DNA of 64,000 nt from assembly GCF_001688725.2 (NCBI RefSeq), contig NZ_CP015401.2:2046001-2110000 (forward strand), in the 5' to 3' direction. The stretch's first letter is position 1; every line of letters starts with the position of its first letter. Positions 1-8,828 of the stretch are shown piece after piece. This stretch comes from Bacteroides caecimuris (GTDB lineage: Bacteria > Bacteroidota > Bacteroidia > Bacteroidales > Bacteroidaceae). The notes below the pieces were generated by a model. That model had not been told where the DNA came from and did not search any database. It worked only from the letters and a program-made list of their open reading frames with translations. The position numbers were made by a program, and so were the translations under genes.

Positions 1-690
1 GATGAACAACAGTTGCAATCTTATTTCAGAGGATTGTTATTAATGAAACTAACAGATATTATTGCTAAAAAAATTATCTCCGACAAAATTCCGGTTCTAG
101 AAATCTTAACACATTTACAAGAAATTTCCACTTATTGCGAAAATGAACTTAAACCTTATTTCGCAGACTATGGAGTTGAAATCATATTATTCAATATTAT
201 TTCAATCAATATTCCAGAAAACGATGTAAGTTTAGCTGAAATAAAAAAAGCCAAAAATCTTTCTGCAAGATTAAAGATTACAGGTAAAGAAAATTATTCA
301 TTGGAACGTTCTTTTGATGTAATGGATAAAGTTGCCGAAAATGAGAGTGGAACTGGGGCAGCATTTATAAATGCCGGTTTAGGGCTTGGTACCTCTTTGA
401 ATATAGGAAAACATATAAGTGAACAATTACTGTCAAACAGCGAAATTACTCCTCCACCAATTCCGTCCGCCATATCCTATTATCTTGTTGTAAATGGAAA
501 GCAAGAAGGACCATATACAGAACAAGAAATTCGTAATGCATTGACTAAGGACTCCTATGTACTTAAGTTGTTAGCATGGAAAAGGGGAATGCCAGATTGG
601 CAACCACTTAGTACATTCCAAGAGTTTGTTGATACTGATACAAAGAATTGTCCTCCCCCATTCCACAATAATAAAAATAATATATTATGA
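1..690 (+). CDS. SPFH-domain protein with C-terminal GYF_2 domain (5' end outside window)
   Basis: Only the C-terminal part is present: the frame is open from base 1 and the first in-window start-like codons fall inside conserved sequence, so the gene begins upstream. The first ~130 residues (YFRGLLLMKLTDIIAKKI, then VEIILFNIISINIPENDV) resemble the end of the SPFH/Band-7 domain of the 'virion core protein' (YdjI-like) family. A glycine-rich joint (GAAFINAGLGLGTSL) follows. Residues ~155-210 (YYLVVNGKQEGPYTEQEI, then WKRGMPDWQPLSTF) match the GYF_2 (DUF4339) domain, thought to bind proline-rich peptides. The stop overlaps the next start by 4 bp (ATGA), so the two are co-translated. The domain calls are from motif recognition; the cellular role is unknown. 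Confidence 0.75.
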   Translation, partial: DEQQLQSYFRGLLLMKLTDIIAKKIISDKIPVLEILTHLQEISTYCENELKPYFADYGVEIILFNIISINIPENDVSLAEIKKAKNLSARLKITGKENYSLERSFDVMDKVAENESGTGAAFINAGLGLGTSLNIGKHISEQLLSNSEITPPPIPSAISYYLVVNGKQEGPYTEQEIRNALTKDSYVLKLLAWKRGMPDWQPLSTFQEFVDTDTKNCPPPFHNNKNNIL

Positions 691-1793
691 GTTTAGTAGA
701 TATAAAATGTCCCAATTGTGGTGCATCAATTCAATTAGATAACAGTAGAGAAAGTGGTTTCTGCTCTTACTGTGGATCAAAAGTACAGATTCAAGAAGCT
801 ATCAACAAAATTAAGATTGATAGGTCTGGGGATATAGAGAAATATTTATCTATAGGGTTCGCAGCTACAGAGATGGGCAATGGACAAGAAGCGTATGACT
901 ATGCCAATAAAGTATTGGAAATAGACTCTCAAAATGCAGAGGCTTGGGAATTAAAAATGTCGGGTATAGGATGTATGCCTGGTTATAATTGTCATCAAAT
1001 GGTTGCAGCCGGTAATAAGGCTTTAGAACTCACAACCTCATCAGAAATAAGAAATAGAGTATATATAGCTCTTCTATCAATATGTCCATTTTATCTTCAA
1101 AATACGTATAACGAATTATTACAGGATTTACAAATACAAAAGGACTTATACGAATCTTATAGAAAGTTATATCCATCAACCGCTGCAGAACGAATGTTAA
1201 AAGAGGATTTTATTTTGATGTCTACATATGAAAATATGACTCAGATACCAACCTTACGTTTCACCGTTCCTGATGAAGAAATAGAGAAAAACGAAGAATT
1301 TGCAGAAATAACGGTAGAAATAGCCAAAGGATGGATTGCATGTGGATTGGCGTTAAATGAAAGATACAAGATTTATAATATGTATCTTTCAGATGAAGGA
1401 TTGGAATATTGGAAAGATATTTTAGAAAAGATTAAACGGGGATTACCTGATAAGTATTTGACACAAGAGATTAGTTCTGATAATCTTAATTTAAACCAAT
1501 TACCACCTAAATCAAATACTCCAAGAAGACGAGTAAATAATCCACCTCCTAAAAACGAAGGTTGTTACATTGCAACCGCTGTTTATGGTTCCTATGAAGC
1601 ACCAGAGGTAATAATTCTTCGTCAGTTTAGAGACAACACTCTGAAAAAAACTTATTTAGGGAGATGGTTCATTAAAACGTATTATTACTTAAGCCCTCCT
1701 GTTGCAGAGAAATTGAAAAATGCAAAGTTCATCAACAAATTCATTCGTTCATTATTAAATAAATTGGTAAAACATTTAAGAAAAAAACACTAA
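687..1793 (+). CDS. zinc-ribbon / TPR-like protein with CFI-box C-terminal tail
   Basis: The protein opens with a zinc ribbon (C8, C11, C26, C29 in CPNCGAS and CSYCGSK). Residues ~45-110 look like one or two TPR-type helical hairpins (FAATEMGNGQEAYDYANKVL). The middle is acidic and helical. The last ~77 residues begin with GCYIATAVYGSYEAPEV and continue with an LRQFRD and a YYYLSPPVA block; this is the conserved CFI-box C-terminal domain, whose function is not established. The start overlaps the SPFH/GYF_2 stop by 4 bp. The C-terminal domain often occurs with zinc-ribbon or SPFH proteins, so the two probably act together. Composition is AT-rich compared with the genes after 2.4 kb. Confidence 0.75.
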   Translation: MSLVDIKCPNCGASIQLDNSRESGFCSYCGSKVQIQEAINKIKIDRSGDIEKYLSIGFAATEMGNGQEAYDYANKVLEIDSQNAEAWELKMSGIGCMPGYNCHQMVAAGNKALELTTSSEIRNRVYIALLSICPFYLQNTYNELLQDLQIQKDLYESYRKLYPSTAAERMLKEDFILMSTYENMTQIPTLRFTVPDEEIEKNEEFAEITVEIAKGWIACGLALNERYKIYNMYLSDEGLEYWKDILEKIKRGLPDKYLTQEISSDNLNLNQLPPKSNTPRRRVNNPPPKNEGCYIATAVYGSYEAPEVIILRQFRDNTLKKTYLGRWFIKTYYYLSPPVAEKLKNAKFINKFIRSLLNKLVKHLRKKH

Positions 1794-1834
1794 ATGATGA
1801 ATTAATAAGTATAAATGGTATAAATTCTAACAAA

Positions 1835-2197
1835 ATGAAAGATTCTACAAATTTTATTCTGCGTATTGAAAACACAGAAAGCAATACAAATAGAAGTTTA
1901 AAGATTGTAAGTAACAGTGATTTGGAATCACTTGAACAGCATGAGATGATAGAAAAGATTATTGATTCAGTATCAATAAAAGTTCTTTCAAAATCAATAG
2001 ATCTTATTGATATGCCAAGTACAAAACTATATCTATATCAGCCTGTTGAGATAGATAAAGAATTATTTTTAAAACTTTTAGAAGACAGAGATCTTATTGA
2101 AGCTAAAAGTAGTATTATATCTTGTTTGGATGAGCTATCCAATGATAAGAAAAAAAGGATATTAGATGAACTCATATCACAATACACTAATATCTAA
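1835..2197 (+). CDS. hypothetical 120-residue protein
   Basis: I do not recognise a family. The product is small, acidic and lysine-rich, with no signal peptide or membrane segment, and a C-terminal helix (SCLDELSNDKKKRILDELIS). It lies 41 bp after the CFI-box gene on the same strand and shares its AT-rich composition, so it is probably the last gene of that transcript. No clear terminator is seen after it. A real but short gene is the simplest reading; a truncated gene is possible. Confidence 0.5.
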   Translation: MKDSTNFILRIENTESNTNRSLKIVSNSDLESLEQHEMIEKIIDSVSIKVLSKSIDLIDMPSTKLYLYQPVEIDKELFLKLLEDRDLIEAKSSIISCLDELSNDKKKRILDELISQYTNI

Positions 2198-2303
2198 TTC
2201 TGACAATGGAAAAACTAAATTCAACGAAAATGATGAAGAAACACTGTCATAATGGATGAGAGAAAATCTATTAATAGAACATAACTCCTATTTCTCTCGC
2301 CAT

Positions 2304-2337
2304 TTAGTTCAGGTTTACCAATTTTCATTTATCTTTG
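2304..2337 (+). promoter_or_regulatory. Bacteroides-type promoter upstream of the DUF2148 gene
   Basis: TATCTTTG at 2330-2337 matches the -7 consensus TAnnTTTG. A weak -33 element (TTAG) lies 22 bp upstream. The predicted start of transcription is near 2345, which places the ATG at 2364 just downstream and rules out a longer in-frame start at 2256. Confidence 0.55.
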
Positions 2338-2363
2338 CCTCACTAATTAATTCAAGAAAAGTT

Positions 2364-2906
2364 ATGATACTGAACGAAAGAGATGCCCGTCACGAGCATG
2401 TACTACAAGTAGCCCGCCAAATGATGACGGCTGCGCGTACTGCTCCCAAAGGAAAAGGAATCGATATTATTGAAGTGGCACTAATCACGGATGAAGAGAT
2501 TAAACAACTATCGGACACTATGATAGCTATGGTAGAAGAACACGGAATGAAATTTTTCCTTCGTGATGCTGACAACATTTTAAATGCCGAATGTGTTATA
2601 TTAATAGGAACGTGCGAGCAGGCACAAGGCTTGAACTGCGGTCATTGCGGCTTCGCCACCTGCGCCGGACGTACCGAAGGAGTTCCTTGCGCATTGAACA
2701 GCATAGATGTAGGCATCGCCATAGGCTCCGCCTGTGCTACGGCAGCCGATTTGCGTGTAGATACACGTGTGATGTTCTCCGCCGGACTGGCAGCACAACG
2801 CCTGAACTGGCTGAAAGACTGTAAGACGGTAATGGCAATTCCGGTAAGCGCATCCTCCAAGAATCCGTTCTTTGACCGGAAGCCAAAGCAAGAAACAAAT
2901 TCATAA
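2364..2906 (+). CDS. DUF2148 ferredoxin-domain protein
   Basis: About 180 residues. The cysteine cluster GTCEQAQGLNCGHCGFATC is typical of the DUF2148 family and could hold an iron-sulfur cluster. The N-terminal part (ERDARHEHVLQVARQMMTAA) and the later SACATAADLRVDTRVMFSAG are also family-like. The biochemical role is unknown; membership in a redox protein family is inferred from the cysteine spacing. The start was chosen because the promoter box ends 26 bp upstream and the 36 extra upstream codons are AT-rich and unlike the family. The agmatine deiminase gene follows on the same strand. Confidence 0.75.
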   Translation: MILNERDARHEHVLQVARQMMTAARTAPKGKGIDIIEVALITDEEIKQLSDTMIAMVEEHGMKFFLRDADNILNAECVILIGTCEQAQGLNCGHCGFATCAGRTEGVPCALNSIDVGIAIGSACATAADLRVDTRVMFSAGLAAQRLNWLKDCKTVMAIPVSASSKNPFFDRKPKQETNS

Positions 2907-3067
2907 TAATACGTAATGATTGCGCAACAGGCACACTAATGACTGACGCAGACAATAAACTGATTTTATAAATAACTAAATAGATAATAGTCTTAATGGG
3001 AATCATGGTTGGACTTCCCAGCCCAAGCGGCTCGGAAAAAGATTTGCAGTTGAATTTCGGCAAAAAT

Positions 3068-4111
3068 ATGACCGTGCAGGTAGAAATGAGAGCACCTCAT
3101 CTGCCCGCCGAATGGCATATGCAGAGTGGTATACAGTTGACATGGCCACACGCCGGTACAGACTGGGCATACATGCTGGCAGAAGTGCAAGAGTGTTTTA
3201 TAAACATAGCCAGGGAAATAGCGAAACGAGAGTTGCTATTGATTGTCACCCCCGAACCGGAAGAAGTGAAAAAACAGATAGCCGCTACCGTCAACATGAA
3301 CAACGTCCGCTTTCTGGAATGTGCCACCAATGATACATGGGCACGCGACCACGGAGCCATCACCATGATAGACACCGGCACCCCTTCCCTGCTCGACTTT
3401 ACATTTAACGGTTGGGGACTGAAATTTGCTTCCGAACTGGATAATCAAATCACCAAACAAGCGGTAGAAGCCGGGGCTTTGAGAGGCCAGTATATCGACC
3501 GCCTCGACTTCGTTCTCGAAGGAGGTTCTATCGAAAGCGACGGAATGGGCACATTGCTCACTACCTCCGAGTGTCTGCTTTCTCCCCAACGGAACGGAAA
3601 GCTGAACCAAGCAGAGATAGAAGAATACCTGAAATCCACCTTCCATCTGCAAAAGGTTCTTTGGTTAGACCACGGCTATCTTGCCGGCGATGACACTGAC
3701 AGCCACATCGACACTTTGGCACGTTTCTGTTCTACTGACACCATTGCTTACGTGAAATGCGATGACAAAGAAGACGAACACTACGAAGCATTGCTCGCAA
3801 TGGAGGAACAACTGAAGACATTCCGCACCCTAGCAGGAGAACCCTATCGCCTGTTAGCCTTACCGATGGCAGACAAGATAGAAGAAGACGGCGAACGCCT
3901 GCCCGCAACTTACGCGAACTTCTTGATTATGAACGAAGTTATTCTATACCCGACATACCATCAGCCGGTGAATGACCAGAAAGCAAGTGAAGTGTTACAA
4001 CAAGCATTTCCAGACCATCAAGTAATCGGAATAGACTGTCGTGCCCTGATTAAGCAACACGGTTCCCTGCATTGTGTCACCATGCAATACCCATTAGAAG
4101 TTATAAAATAA
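3068..4111 (+). CDS. aguA: agmatine deiminase
   Basis: Porphyromonas-type peptidylarginine deiminase fold. Agmatine deiminases convert agmatine to N-carbamoylputrescine in the cytoplasm. Visible family marks are HLPAEW near the N-terminus, the substrate-binding NDTWARDHG, the DSHID motif that supplies a catalytic His/Asp, and the C-terminal GSLHC carrying the nucleophilic Cys (about residue 336 of 347). In-frame ATGs lie upstream at 2996 and 3005, but the extra ~24 residues are not family-like and the chosen start puts LPAEW at the usual distance from the N-terminus. The N-carbamoylputrescine amidase gene follows after 29 bp, which supports agmatine rather than peptidylarginine as substrate. 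Confidence 0.85.
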   Translation: MTVQVEMRAPHLPAEWHMQSGIQLTWPHAGTDWAYMLAEVQECFINIAREIAKRELLLIVTPEPEEVKKQIAATVNMNNVRFLECATNDTWARDHGAITMIDTGTPSLLDFTFNGWGLKFASELDNQITKQAVEAGALRGQYIDRLDFVLEGGSIESDGMGTLLTTSECLLSPQRNGKLNQAEIEEYLKSTFHLQKVLWLDHGYLAGDDTDSHIDTLARFCSTDTIAYVKCDDKEDEHYEALLAMEEQLKTFRTLAGEPYRLLALPMADKIEEDGERLPATYANFLIMNEVILYPTYHQPVNDQKASEVLQQAFPDHQVIGIDCRALIKQHGSLHCVTMQYPLEVIK

Positions 4112-4140
4112 CAAATGAATCAACCAAGTAACTATTCATT

Positions 4141-5025
4141 ATGAAAAAGATAAAAGTCGGAATCATCCAACAATCCAATACCGCAGATATTCGGGTCAAC
4201 CTGATGAACCTCGCAAAGAGTATCGAGGCTTGCGCTGCTCACGGTGCGCAACTGATTGTGCTTCAAGAGTTACACAACTCACTTTATTTCTGCCAAACAG
4301 AAAACACCAACCTGTTTGATTTGGCCGAACCCATCCCCGGCCCTTCCACCGGATTCTATTCAGAACTGGCGGCAGCCAATAAAGTAGTTCTTGTGACCTC
4401 TCTTTTTGAGAAACGTGCACCGGGACTTTATCATAACACTGCCGTTGTTTTCGACCGTGATGGAAGCATTGCGGGAAAGTACCGGAAAATGCATATTCCC
4501 GATGACCCGGCTTACTACGAGAAATTCTACTTCACTCCCGGAGACATCGGTTTTGAACCCATTCAAACCTCATTAGGAAAGTTGGGCGTATTGGTATGCT
4601 GGGATCAATGGTACCCGGAAGCTGCCCGCCTGATGGCACTGAAAGGTGCGGAACTTTTAATTTATCCTACCGCCATCGGCTGGGAAAGCAGTGACACGGA
4701 CGACGAAAAAGCCCGCCAACTCAACGCTTGGATTATTTCGCAGCGTGCCCATGCCGTTGCCAATGGTCTTCCTGTTATCTCTGTCAACCGTGTAGGACAC
4801 GAGCCCGATCCTTCTGGACAGACAAACGGCATTCTATTTTGGGGAAACAGTTTCGTTGCAGGACCGCAAGGAGAATTTCTGGCACAAGCCGGAAACAATC
4901 ATCCGGAAAACATGGTAGTAGAAATAGATATGGAACGCTCAGAAAACGTCCGCCGTTGGTGGCCCTTCCTCCGCGATCGCCGGATTGACGAATACGAAGG
5001 ACTTACCAAACGCTTCCTCGACTAA
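4141..5025 (+). CDS. aguB: N-carbamoylputrescine amidase
   Basis: Carbon-nitrogen hydrolase (nitrilase superfamily) of 294 residues, the usual length. The Glu-Lys-Cys triad is visible: E43 (LQELHNSLYF), K116 (YRKMHIPDDP) and C153 (LVCWDQWYPEAAR). The segment IPDDPAYYEKFYFTPGD is typical of the plant and bacterial N-carbamoylputrescine amidase group. It hydrolyses N-carbamoylputrescine to putrescine, CO2 and ammonia and completes the route begun by the upstream deiminase. Arginine decarboxylase, needed to supply agmatine, is not in the window. A hairpin at 5255-5299 is the likely shared terminator with the convergent gtrA-like gene. Confidence 0.92.
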   Translation: MKKIKVGIIQQSNTADIRVNLMNLAKSIEACAAHGAQLIVLQELHNSLYFCQTENTNLFDLAEPIPGPSTGFYSELAAANKVVLVTSLFEKRAPGLYHNTAVVFDRDGSIAGKYRKMHIPDDPAYYEKFYFTPGDIGFEPIQTSLGKLGVLVCWDQWYPEAARLMALKGAELLIYPTAIGWESSDTDDEKARQLNAWIISQRAHAVANGLPVISVNRVGHEPDPSGQTNGILFWGNSFVAGPQGEFLAQAGNNHPENMVVEIDMERSENVRRWWPFLRDRRIDEYEGLTKRFLD

Positions 5026-5110
5026 AGTTCAATGCAGAAGTTCCCCAATAAAGTTTACTCCCAAGACATAAGAGAGGAAATTTATAAATATCACAACCCC
5101 CAAAAAGGAA

Positions 5111-5202
5111 GCTGTCTAACGAATTCTAAATATTGAAAATCACCCACGCTACAGAGAGTTATAGCGTGGGTGAAATTATTAATGAGAGACTTGTCAGACA
5201 GC
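5111..5202. repeat. nested inverted-repeat element between convergent genes
   Basis: Outer 7-bp arms GCTGTCT (5111-5117) and AGACAGC (5196-5202) enclose a perfect 10-bp hairpin, CACCCACGCT (5141-5150) and AGCGTGGGTG (5163-5172), with a 12-base loop. The compact symmetrical form and lack of coding potential fit a small dispersed (MITE-like) repeat or a bidirectional terminator. I cannot tell which without other genome copies. Confidence 0.5.
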
Positions 5203-5254
5203 CCTTTCTATATTTATTATGTGAAAGATGTCCCCTACTACAGTAAGAAAATAA

Positions 5255-5299
5255 GAATGGCACAGAGCCAAAATCTAAATTTAAAACTCTGTGCCATTC
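5255..5299. terminator. bidirectional terminator hairpin, aguB / gtrA-like
   Basis: Perfect 13-bp stem GAATGGCACAGAG / CTCTGTGCCATTC with a 19-base AT-rich loop. It lies between convergent genes and could serve both strands; the tails are not strongly U-rich. Confidence 0.55.
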
Positions 5300-5324
5300 C
5301 TATACACTATATATAATAACTATT

Positions 5325-5714
5325 TCATTGAAAAGTTATTTTCTTGTTAGCTAGAAAATTAGCCCCTCCATAAATAAACAACCCCAAAAATTGAGCCAGA
5401 TATTCATTTACATCCAATCCTTCCACTAATAAAATAAGGAATAAGAATTGTGCTGTATACGCCAACCCGAAAGCAGAACAAAAGAATAGTATCTGTTTCC
5501 AGATACTATTCTTTTTATTTTCTACGGGGAATATCCAATATTTACACCAGATAAAATTATGGATTTGAGCTATCAGATACGCTGTTATATTAGCCACCAT
5601 ATAGTCGCCGTTAAATGACATTTGTTTCATCATTAACCACACAACCAACGCCATAATCAAAGCGTTCATTGTACCAATGACTATAAAACGGAATATGCGT
5701 ACAGATTCTTTCAC
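5325..5714 (-). CDS. GtrA-family membrane protein
   Basis: 129 residues with four predicted membrane helices (about 8-27, 37-55, 73-93, 103-121). The pattern [19 protein letters not shown] and C-terminal FLANKKITF are typical of GtrA-like proteins, which are thought to help flip lipid-linked sugars across the inner membrane. The ATG overlaps the aspS stop by 4 bp, so it is translated from the aspS transcript. No glycosyltransferase partner is adjacent, so the substrate cannot be inferred. Confidence 0.8.
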   Translation of the reverse strand: MKESVRIFRFIVIGTMNALIMALVVWLMMKQMSFNGDYMVANITAYLIAQIHNFIWCKYWIFPVENKKNSIWKQILFFCSAFGLAYTAQFLFLILLVEGLDVNEYLAQFLGLFIYGGANFLANKKITFQ

Positions 5715-7474
5715 TCGCCCTCTTTCAAATCTACGATCAAGTTCAGTTCATCAAGCTGGCTCTGGTCGATTACAGAGGGTGCGTCCAACATCACATCACG
5801 TCCGGAATTATTTTTCGGGAACGCAATACAGTCGCGTATAGAATCCAATCCTGCAAACAAAGACACCCAACGGTCGAGTCCGTATGCCAAACCACCATGA
5901 GGAGGCGCACCATACTTAAAGGCATTCATCAGGAAGCCAAACTGTGCCTCTGCCTTCTCCGGAGTGAATCCAAGAATCTCGAACATCTTTGCCTGCAATT
6001 TCGCATCGTGGATACGGATAGATCCGCCGCCAACTTCCACACCGTTGATCACCATATCGTATGCATCTGCACGTACAGCAGCCGGATCAGTGTCCAACAT
6101 CGGAATGTCTTCCTCTTTCGGATGAGTAAACGGATGATGCATAGCCATCAGACGACCTTCCTCTTCGCTCCATTCGAACATCGGGAAGTCAATCACCCAA
6201 AGGCAAACAAACTTATTCTTATCACGCAATCCCAGTTGAGCACCCATTTCCAGACGAAGCTCGCAAAGTTGTTTACGTGTTTTCATTACATCGTCGCCAG
6301 ACAGAATCAGAATCAAATCACCCGGTTTAGCTCCGAATGCTTCTTTCATTTGCTGGAGCACCTCTTGCGTATAGAATTTATCTACACTCGATTTCACCGT
6401 TCCATCGGCTTCCACACGGGCATAAACCATTCCTTTCGCACCAATCTGTGGTTTCTTTACGAACTCAGTCAATGCATCCAGCTGCTTGCGGGTATAAGTC
6501 GCAGCACCTTCGGCACAGATACCACCCACATAAGCCGCATTATCGAATACTGAGAATCCGTGACCTTTCATGATATCCATCAGTTCCACGAATTTCATGC
6601 CGAAACGCAAATCCGGTTTATCGCTACCATAATATTTCATGGCGTCCGCCCAAGGCATACGTTGGAATGGTTCATTCAGTTCTACACCACGAAGAGTCTT
6701 AAACAAATGTTTAGCCATTCCTTCGAAAGTAGTGATAATATCTTCCTGCTCAACGAAACTCATTTCGCAGTCGATCTGTGTAAATTCCGGCTGACGGTCG
6801 GCACGCAAATCTTCGTCGCGGAAACATTTCGCAATCTGGAAGTAACGGTCGAAACCGGAAACCATCAACAACTGCTTCAAAGTCTGCGGAGATTGCGGAA
6901 GTGCGTAGAACTGTCCCGGATTCATACGTGAGGGCACCACGAAGTCGCGTGCACCTTCAGGAGTAGAACCGATCAAAACGGGCGTTTCCACTTCGATGAA
7001 CCCCAGACTATCCAGATATTTGCGAACTTCAATGGTCATCTTATGACGCAGTTCCAAGTTGGAACGTACTGCGTTACGGCGTAAATCCAAATAACGGTAT
7101 TTCATGCGGATATCATCTCCCCCATCCGTGTTATCTTCGATAGTGAACGGAGGAGTCATGGCAGTATTTAGTACGTTCAGTTCGGAAACAATGATTTCAA
7201 TGTCTCCAGTAGGAATGTTTGCATTCTTGCTGAAACGTTCATTAACCGTTCCTGTCACTTGAATGACGAACTCACGTCCCAATTTATTAGCACGTTCACA
7301 GAGTTCAGCATTAATTTCTTCATTAAAAACCAATTGGGTAATTCCGTAACGGTCGCGAAGGTCAATGAATGTCATCCCTCCCATCTTACGGCTGCGCTGT
7401 ACCCATCCGGACAGCGTGACTTGCTTGTTTACATCAGAGATTCTAAGTTCTCCACATGTGTGCGTTCTAAACAT
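5711..7474 (-). CDS. aspS: aspartyl-tRNA synthetase
   Basis: Class II synthetase of 587 residues, bacterial type. An N-terminal OB-fold anticodon-binding domain ([23 protein letters not shown], read in two parts) is followed by motif 2 ([19 protein letters not shown]), a GAD insertion domain and motif 3 ([11 protein letters not shown]). It charges tRNA-Asp in the cytoplasm. The start [11 protein letters not shown] was preferred to an upstream in-frame ATG at 7546 because the predicted -7 box at 7534-7541 lies between them. The gtrA-like gene overlaps its 3' end. Confidence 0.96.
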   Translation of the reverse strand: MFRTHTCGELRISDVNKQVTLSGWVQRSRKMGGMTFIDLRDRYGITQLVFNEEINAELCERANKLGREFVIQVTGTVNERFSKNANIPTGDIEIIVSELNVLNTAMTPPFTIEDNTDGGDDIRMKYRYLDLRRNAVRSNLELRHKMTIEVRKYLDSLGFIEVETPVLIGSTPEGARDFVVPSRMNPGQFYALPQSPQTLKQLLMVSGFDRYFQIAKCFRDEDLRADRQPEFTQIDCEMSFVEQEDIITTFEGMAKHLFKTLRGVELNEPFQRMPWADAMKYYGSDKPDLRFGMKFVELMDIMKGHGFSVFDNAAYVGGICAEGAATYTRKQLDALTEFVKKPQIGAKGMVYARVEADGTVKSSVDKFYTQEVLQQMKEAFGAKPGDLILILSGDDVMKTRKQLCELRLEMGAQLGLRDKNKFVCLWVIDFPMFEWSEEEGRLMAMHHPFTHPKEEDIPMLDTDPAAVRADAYDMVINGVEVGGGSIRIHDAKLQAKMFEILGFTPEKAEAQFGFLMNAFKYGAPPHGGLAYGLDRWVSLFAGLDSIRDCIAFPKNNSGRDVMLDAPSVIDQSQLDELNLIVDLKEGE

Positions 7475-7533
7475 ATATTTTTTATTTAAACGATTATCAC
7501 TCGCGTTTTTATTTTGATTGAACCAAAACTGCG

Positions 7534-7541
7534 CAAAAGTA
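7534..7541 (-). promoter_or_regulatory. -7 box of aspS
   Basis: On the minus strand the sequence reads TACTTTTG, an exact TAnnTTTG match. It predicts a leader of about 50 nt before the aspS ATG at 7474. Confidence 0.6.
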
Positions 7542-7582
7542 CGCAATAATTTGTAATTCGGTGTCAGTAATCCGTTATTTTA

Positions 7583-8608
7583 TCAGACTTTCTTTGTCAG
7601 TTTTTTCAATATTTTCTTGTTTTTATCTGTTATATTGTCGACGATGGCTTCATTCATCAATTTGATGCCATTCATATATTCCTGCGCTCTTTGGAGCACA
7701 TTGGCTGCGTCCTTTTCCGGTGCTCGTGGCACTACCACGCGCAATCCTCCTTGAATCAGTTGAATGTTTATATTGGCATCCGTTTCCATGGGGTCACCAT
7801 CAAAATGCACTACCCCCGGAGTAGTACGGCGGATGCACAACTGCTTACAACGGAAAGTCTTGATACGGCTATTTTGATCGATTGTTTTATTGAATAATTG
7901 AAAGGCTAATGAAGGAACGTCCAATACGGTGAACGGTTCGAGAATGGTCACATCCAGCAAACCATCTGTCAGAGTGGCTTGCGGTGCGATATAAGCATTG
8001 TTTCCGTATTGCGACGCGTTTCCGCAGGCAATCAGGAAGGCTTTATACTTGGAGACTCCGTTTTCCGTTTCCAACTCATACGTTTCCGGCTCATATTTAA
8101 GACTTTCCTGGAGAGTTTTCTCCAAATACGTCAATAGCCCCCGTTTTCCGGCAAGTGCAAACTTCAGACTGACAAACGCATCGAATCCTACTCCGCAAGT
8201 GCAGAAAAAATCTGTACCGTTGATCTTACCATAATCTATTACATCCATGCAACCTTCATTCAGCACTTCCAATGCCCTTTTCGGTTCCATCGGTATATGC
8301 AGATGCCTCGCCAATCCGTTACCCGATCCGCAGGGAATAATTCCCAACGCGGTATCAGTATGCACTAACGAACGGGCTATTTCATTGATCGTTCCGTCCC
8401 CACCAATAGCCACTACTATATCTGTTTTCTCTTCGGCAGCTTTGGCAGCTATTTCTACTGCATGACCGGCTCTTTCCGTATACACTACTTCCCAAGAGTA
8501 TCTCGCCTTGTCTATTTTTCCATCCAGCAAGTTAAGAATCAATTCTTTACTTTGTGTTCCCGAAATAGGATTGACAACGAATTTTATTTTTTTCATTCTT
8601 TCGTTCAT
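7583..8608 (-). CDS. diacylglycerol/lipid kinase (DagK/YegS/BmrU family)
   Basis: The N-terminal KKIKFVVNPISGTQSK and the nucleotide-binding VVAIGGDGTINEIARSL, followed by LGIIPCGSGNGLARHL, are the hallmarks of the DAGK catalytic domain. These kinases phosphorylate diacylglycerol, sphingosine or related lipids with ATP at the membrane. In-frame starts exist at 8635, 8608 and 8596; 8635 overlaps the predicted -7 box and is excluded. The gene is divergent from serine palmitoyltransferase, which raises the inferred possibility of a sphingoid or ceramide substrate, but nothing in the sequence proves that. The C-terminal ~35 residues are lysine-rich and variable. Confidence 0.85.
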   Translation of the reverse strand: MNERMKKIKFVVNPISGTQSKELILNLLDGKIDKARYSWEVVYTERAGHAVEIAAKAAEEKTDIVVAIGGDGTINEIARSLVHTDTALGIIPCGSGNGLARHLHIPMEPKRALEVLNEGCMDVIDYGKINGTDFFCTCGVGFDAFVSLKFALAGKRGLLTYLEKTLQESLKYEPETYELETENGVSKYKAFLIACGNASQYGNNAYIAPQATLTDGLLDVTILEPFTVLDVPSLAFQLFNKTIDQNSRIKTFRCKQLCIRRTTPGVVHFDGDPMETDANINIQLIQGGLRVVVPRAPEKDAANVLQRAQEYMNGIKLMNEAIVDNITDKNKKILKKLTKKV

Positions 8609-8632
8609 GCTATTCTTGTCGATTGTAGACGA

Positions 8633-8640
8633 CAAAAGTA
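8633..8640 (-). promoter_or_regulatory. -7 box of the lipid kinase gene
   Basis: Minus-strand TACTTTTG matches TAnnTTTG. The predicted transcript starts near 8626, giving a short leader before the ATG at 8608 or 8596. Confidence 0.55.
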
Positions 8641-8734
8641 ATATAAATATCTTAAATTTTAATCTATTAGAGGTTTCTAATCATACGAGAGCAACTTTTT
8701 TCTCTTAAAAAGAACAGATAAAAGTAAATTTTGT

Positions 8735-8742
8735 TATCTTTG
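8735..8742 (+). promoter_or_regulatory. -7 box of serine palmitoyltransferase
   Basis: TATCTTTG matches TAnnTTTG. The predicted leader is about 80 nt and contains a short hairpin (ATCGT / ACGAT, 8783-8798). Confidence 0.55.
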
Positions 8743-8828
8743 CCCCCTGTTTTTAAACACTTGTTAAGATAAAAGGATGTAAGATCGTCAGCGAACGATT
8801 TGAGTATGAGTATAATAAATTATAATTC

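Noticed and set aside
2256..2363. 36-codon N-terminal extension of the DUF2148 protein
   Set aside because: It spans the predicted promoter box and is unlike the family; the ATG at 2364 fits better.
5897..6931. Long plus-strand open frames opposite aspS
   Set aside because: They are antisense shadows of a highly conserved gene with no codon or domain support.
7475..7546. Longer start for aspS
   Set aside because: The -7 box TACTTTTG lies inside it and the family start is MFRTHTCG.
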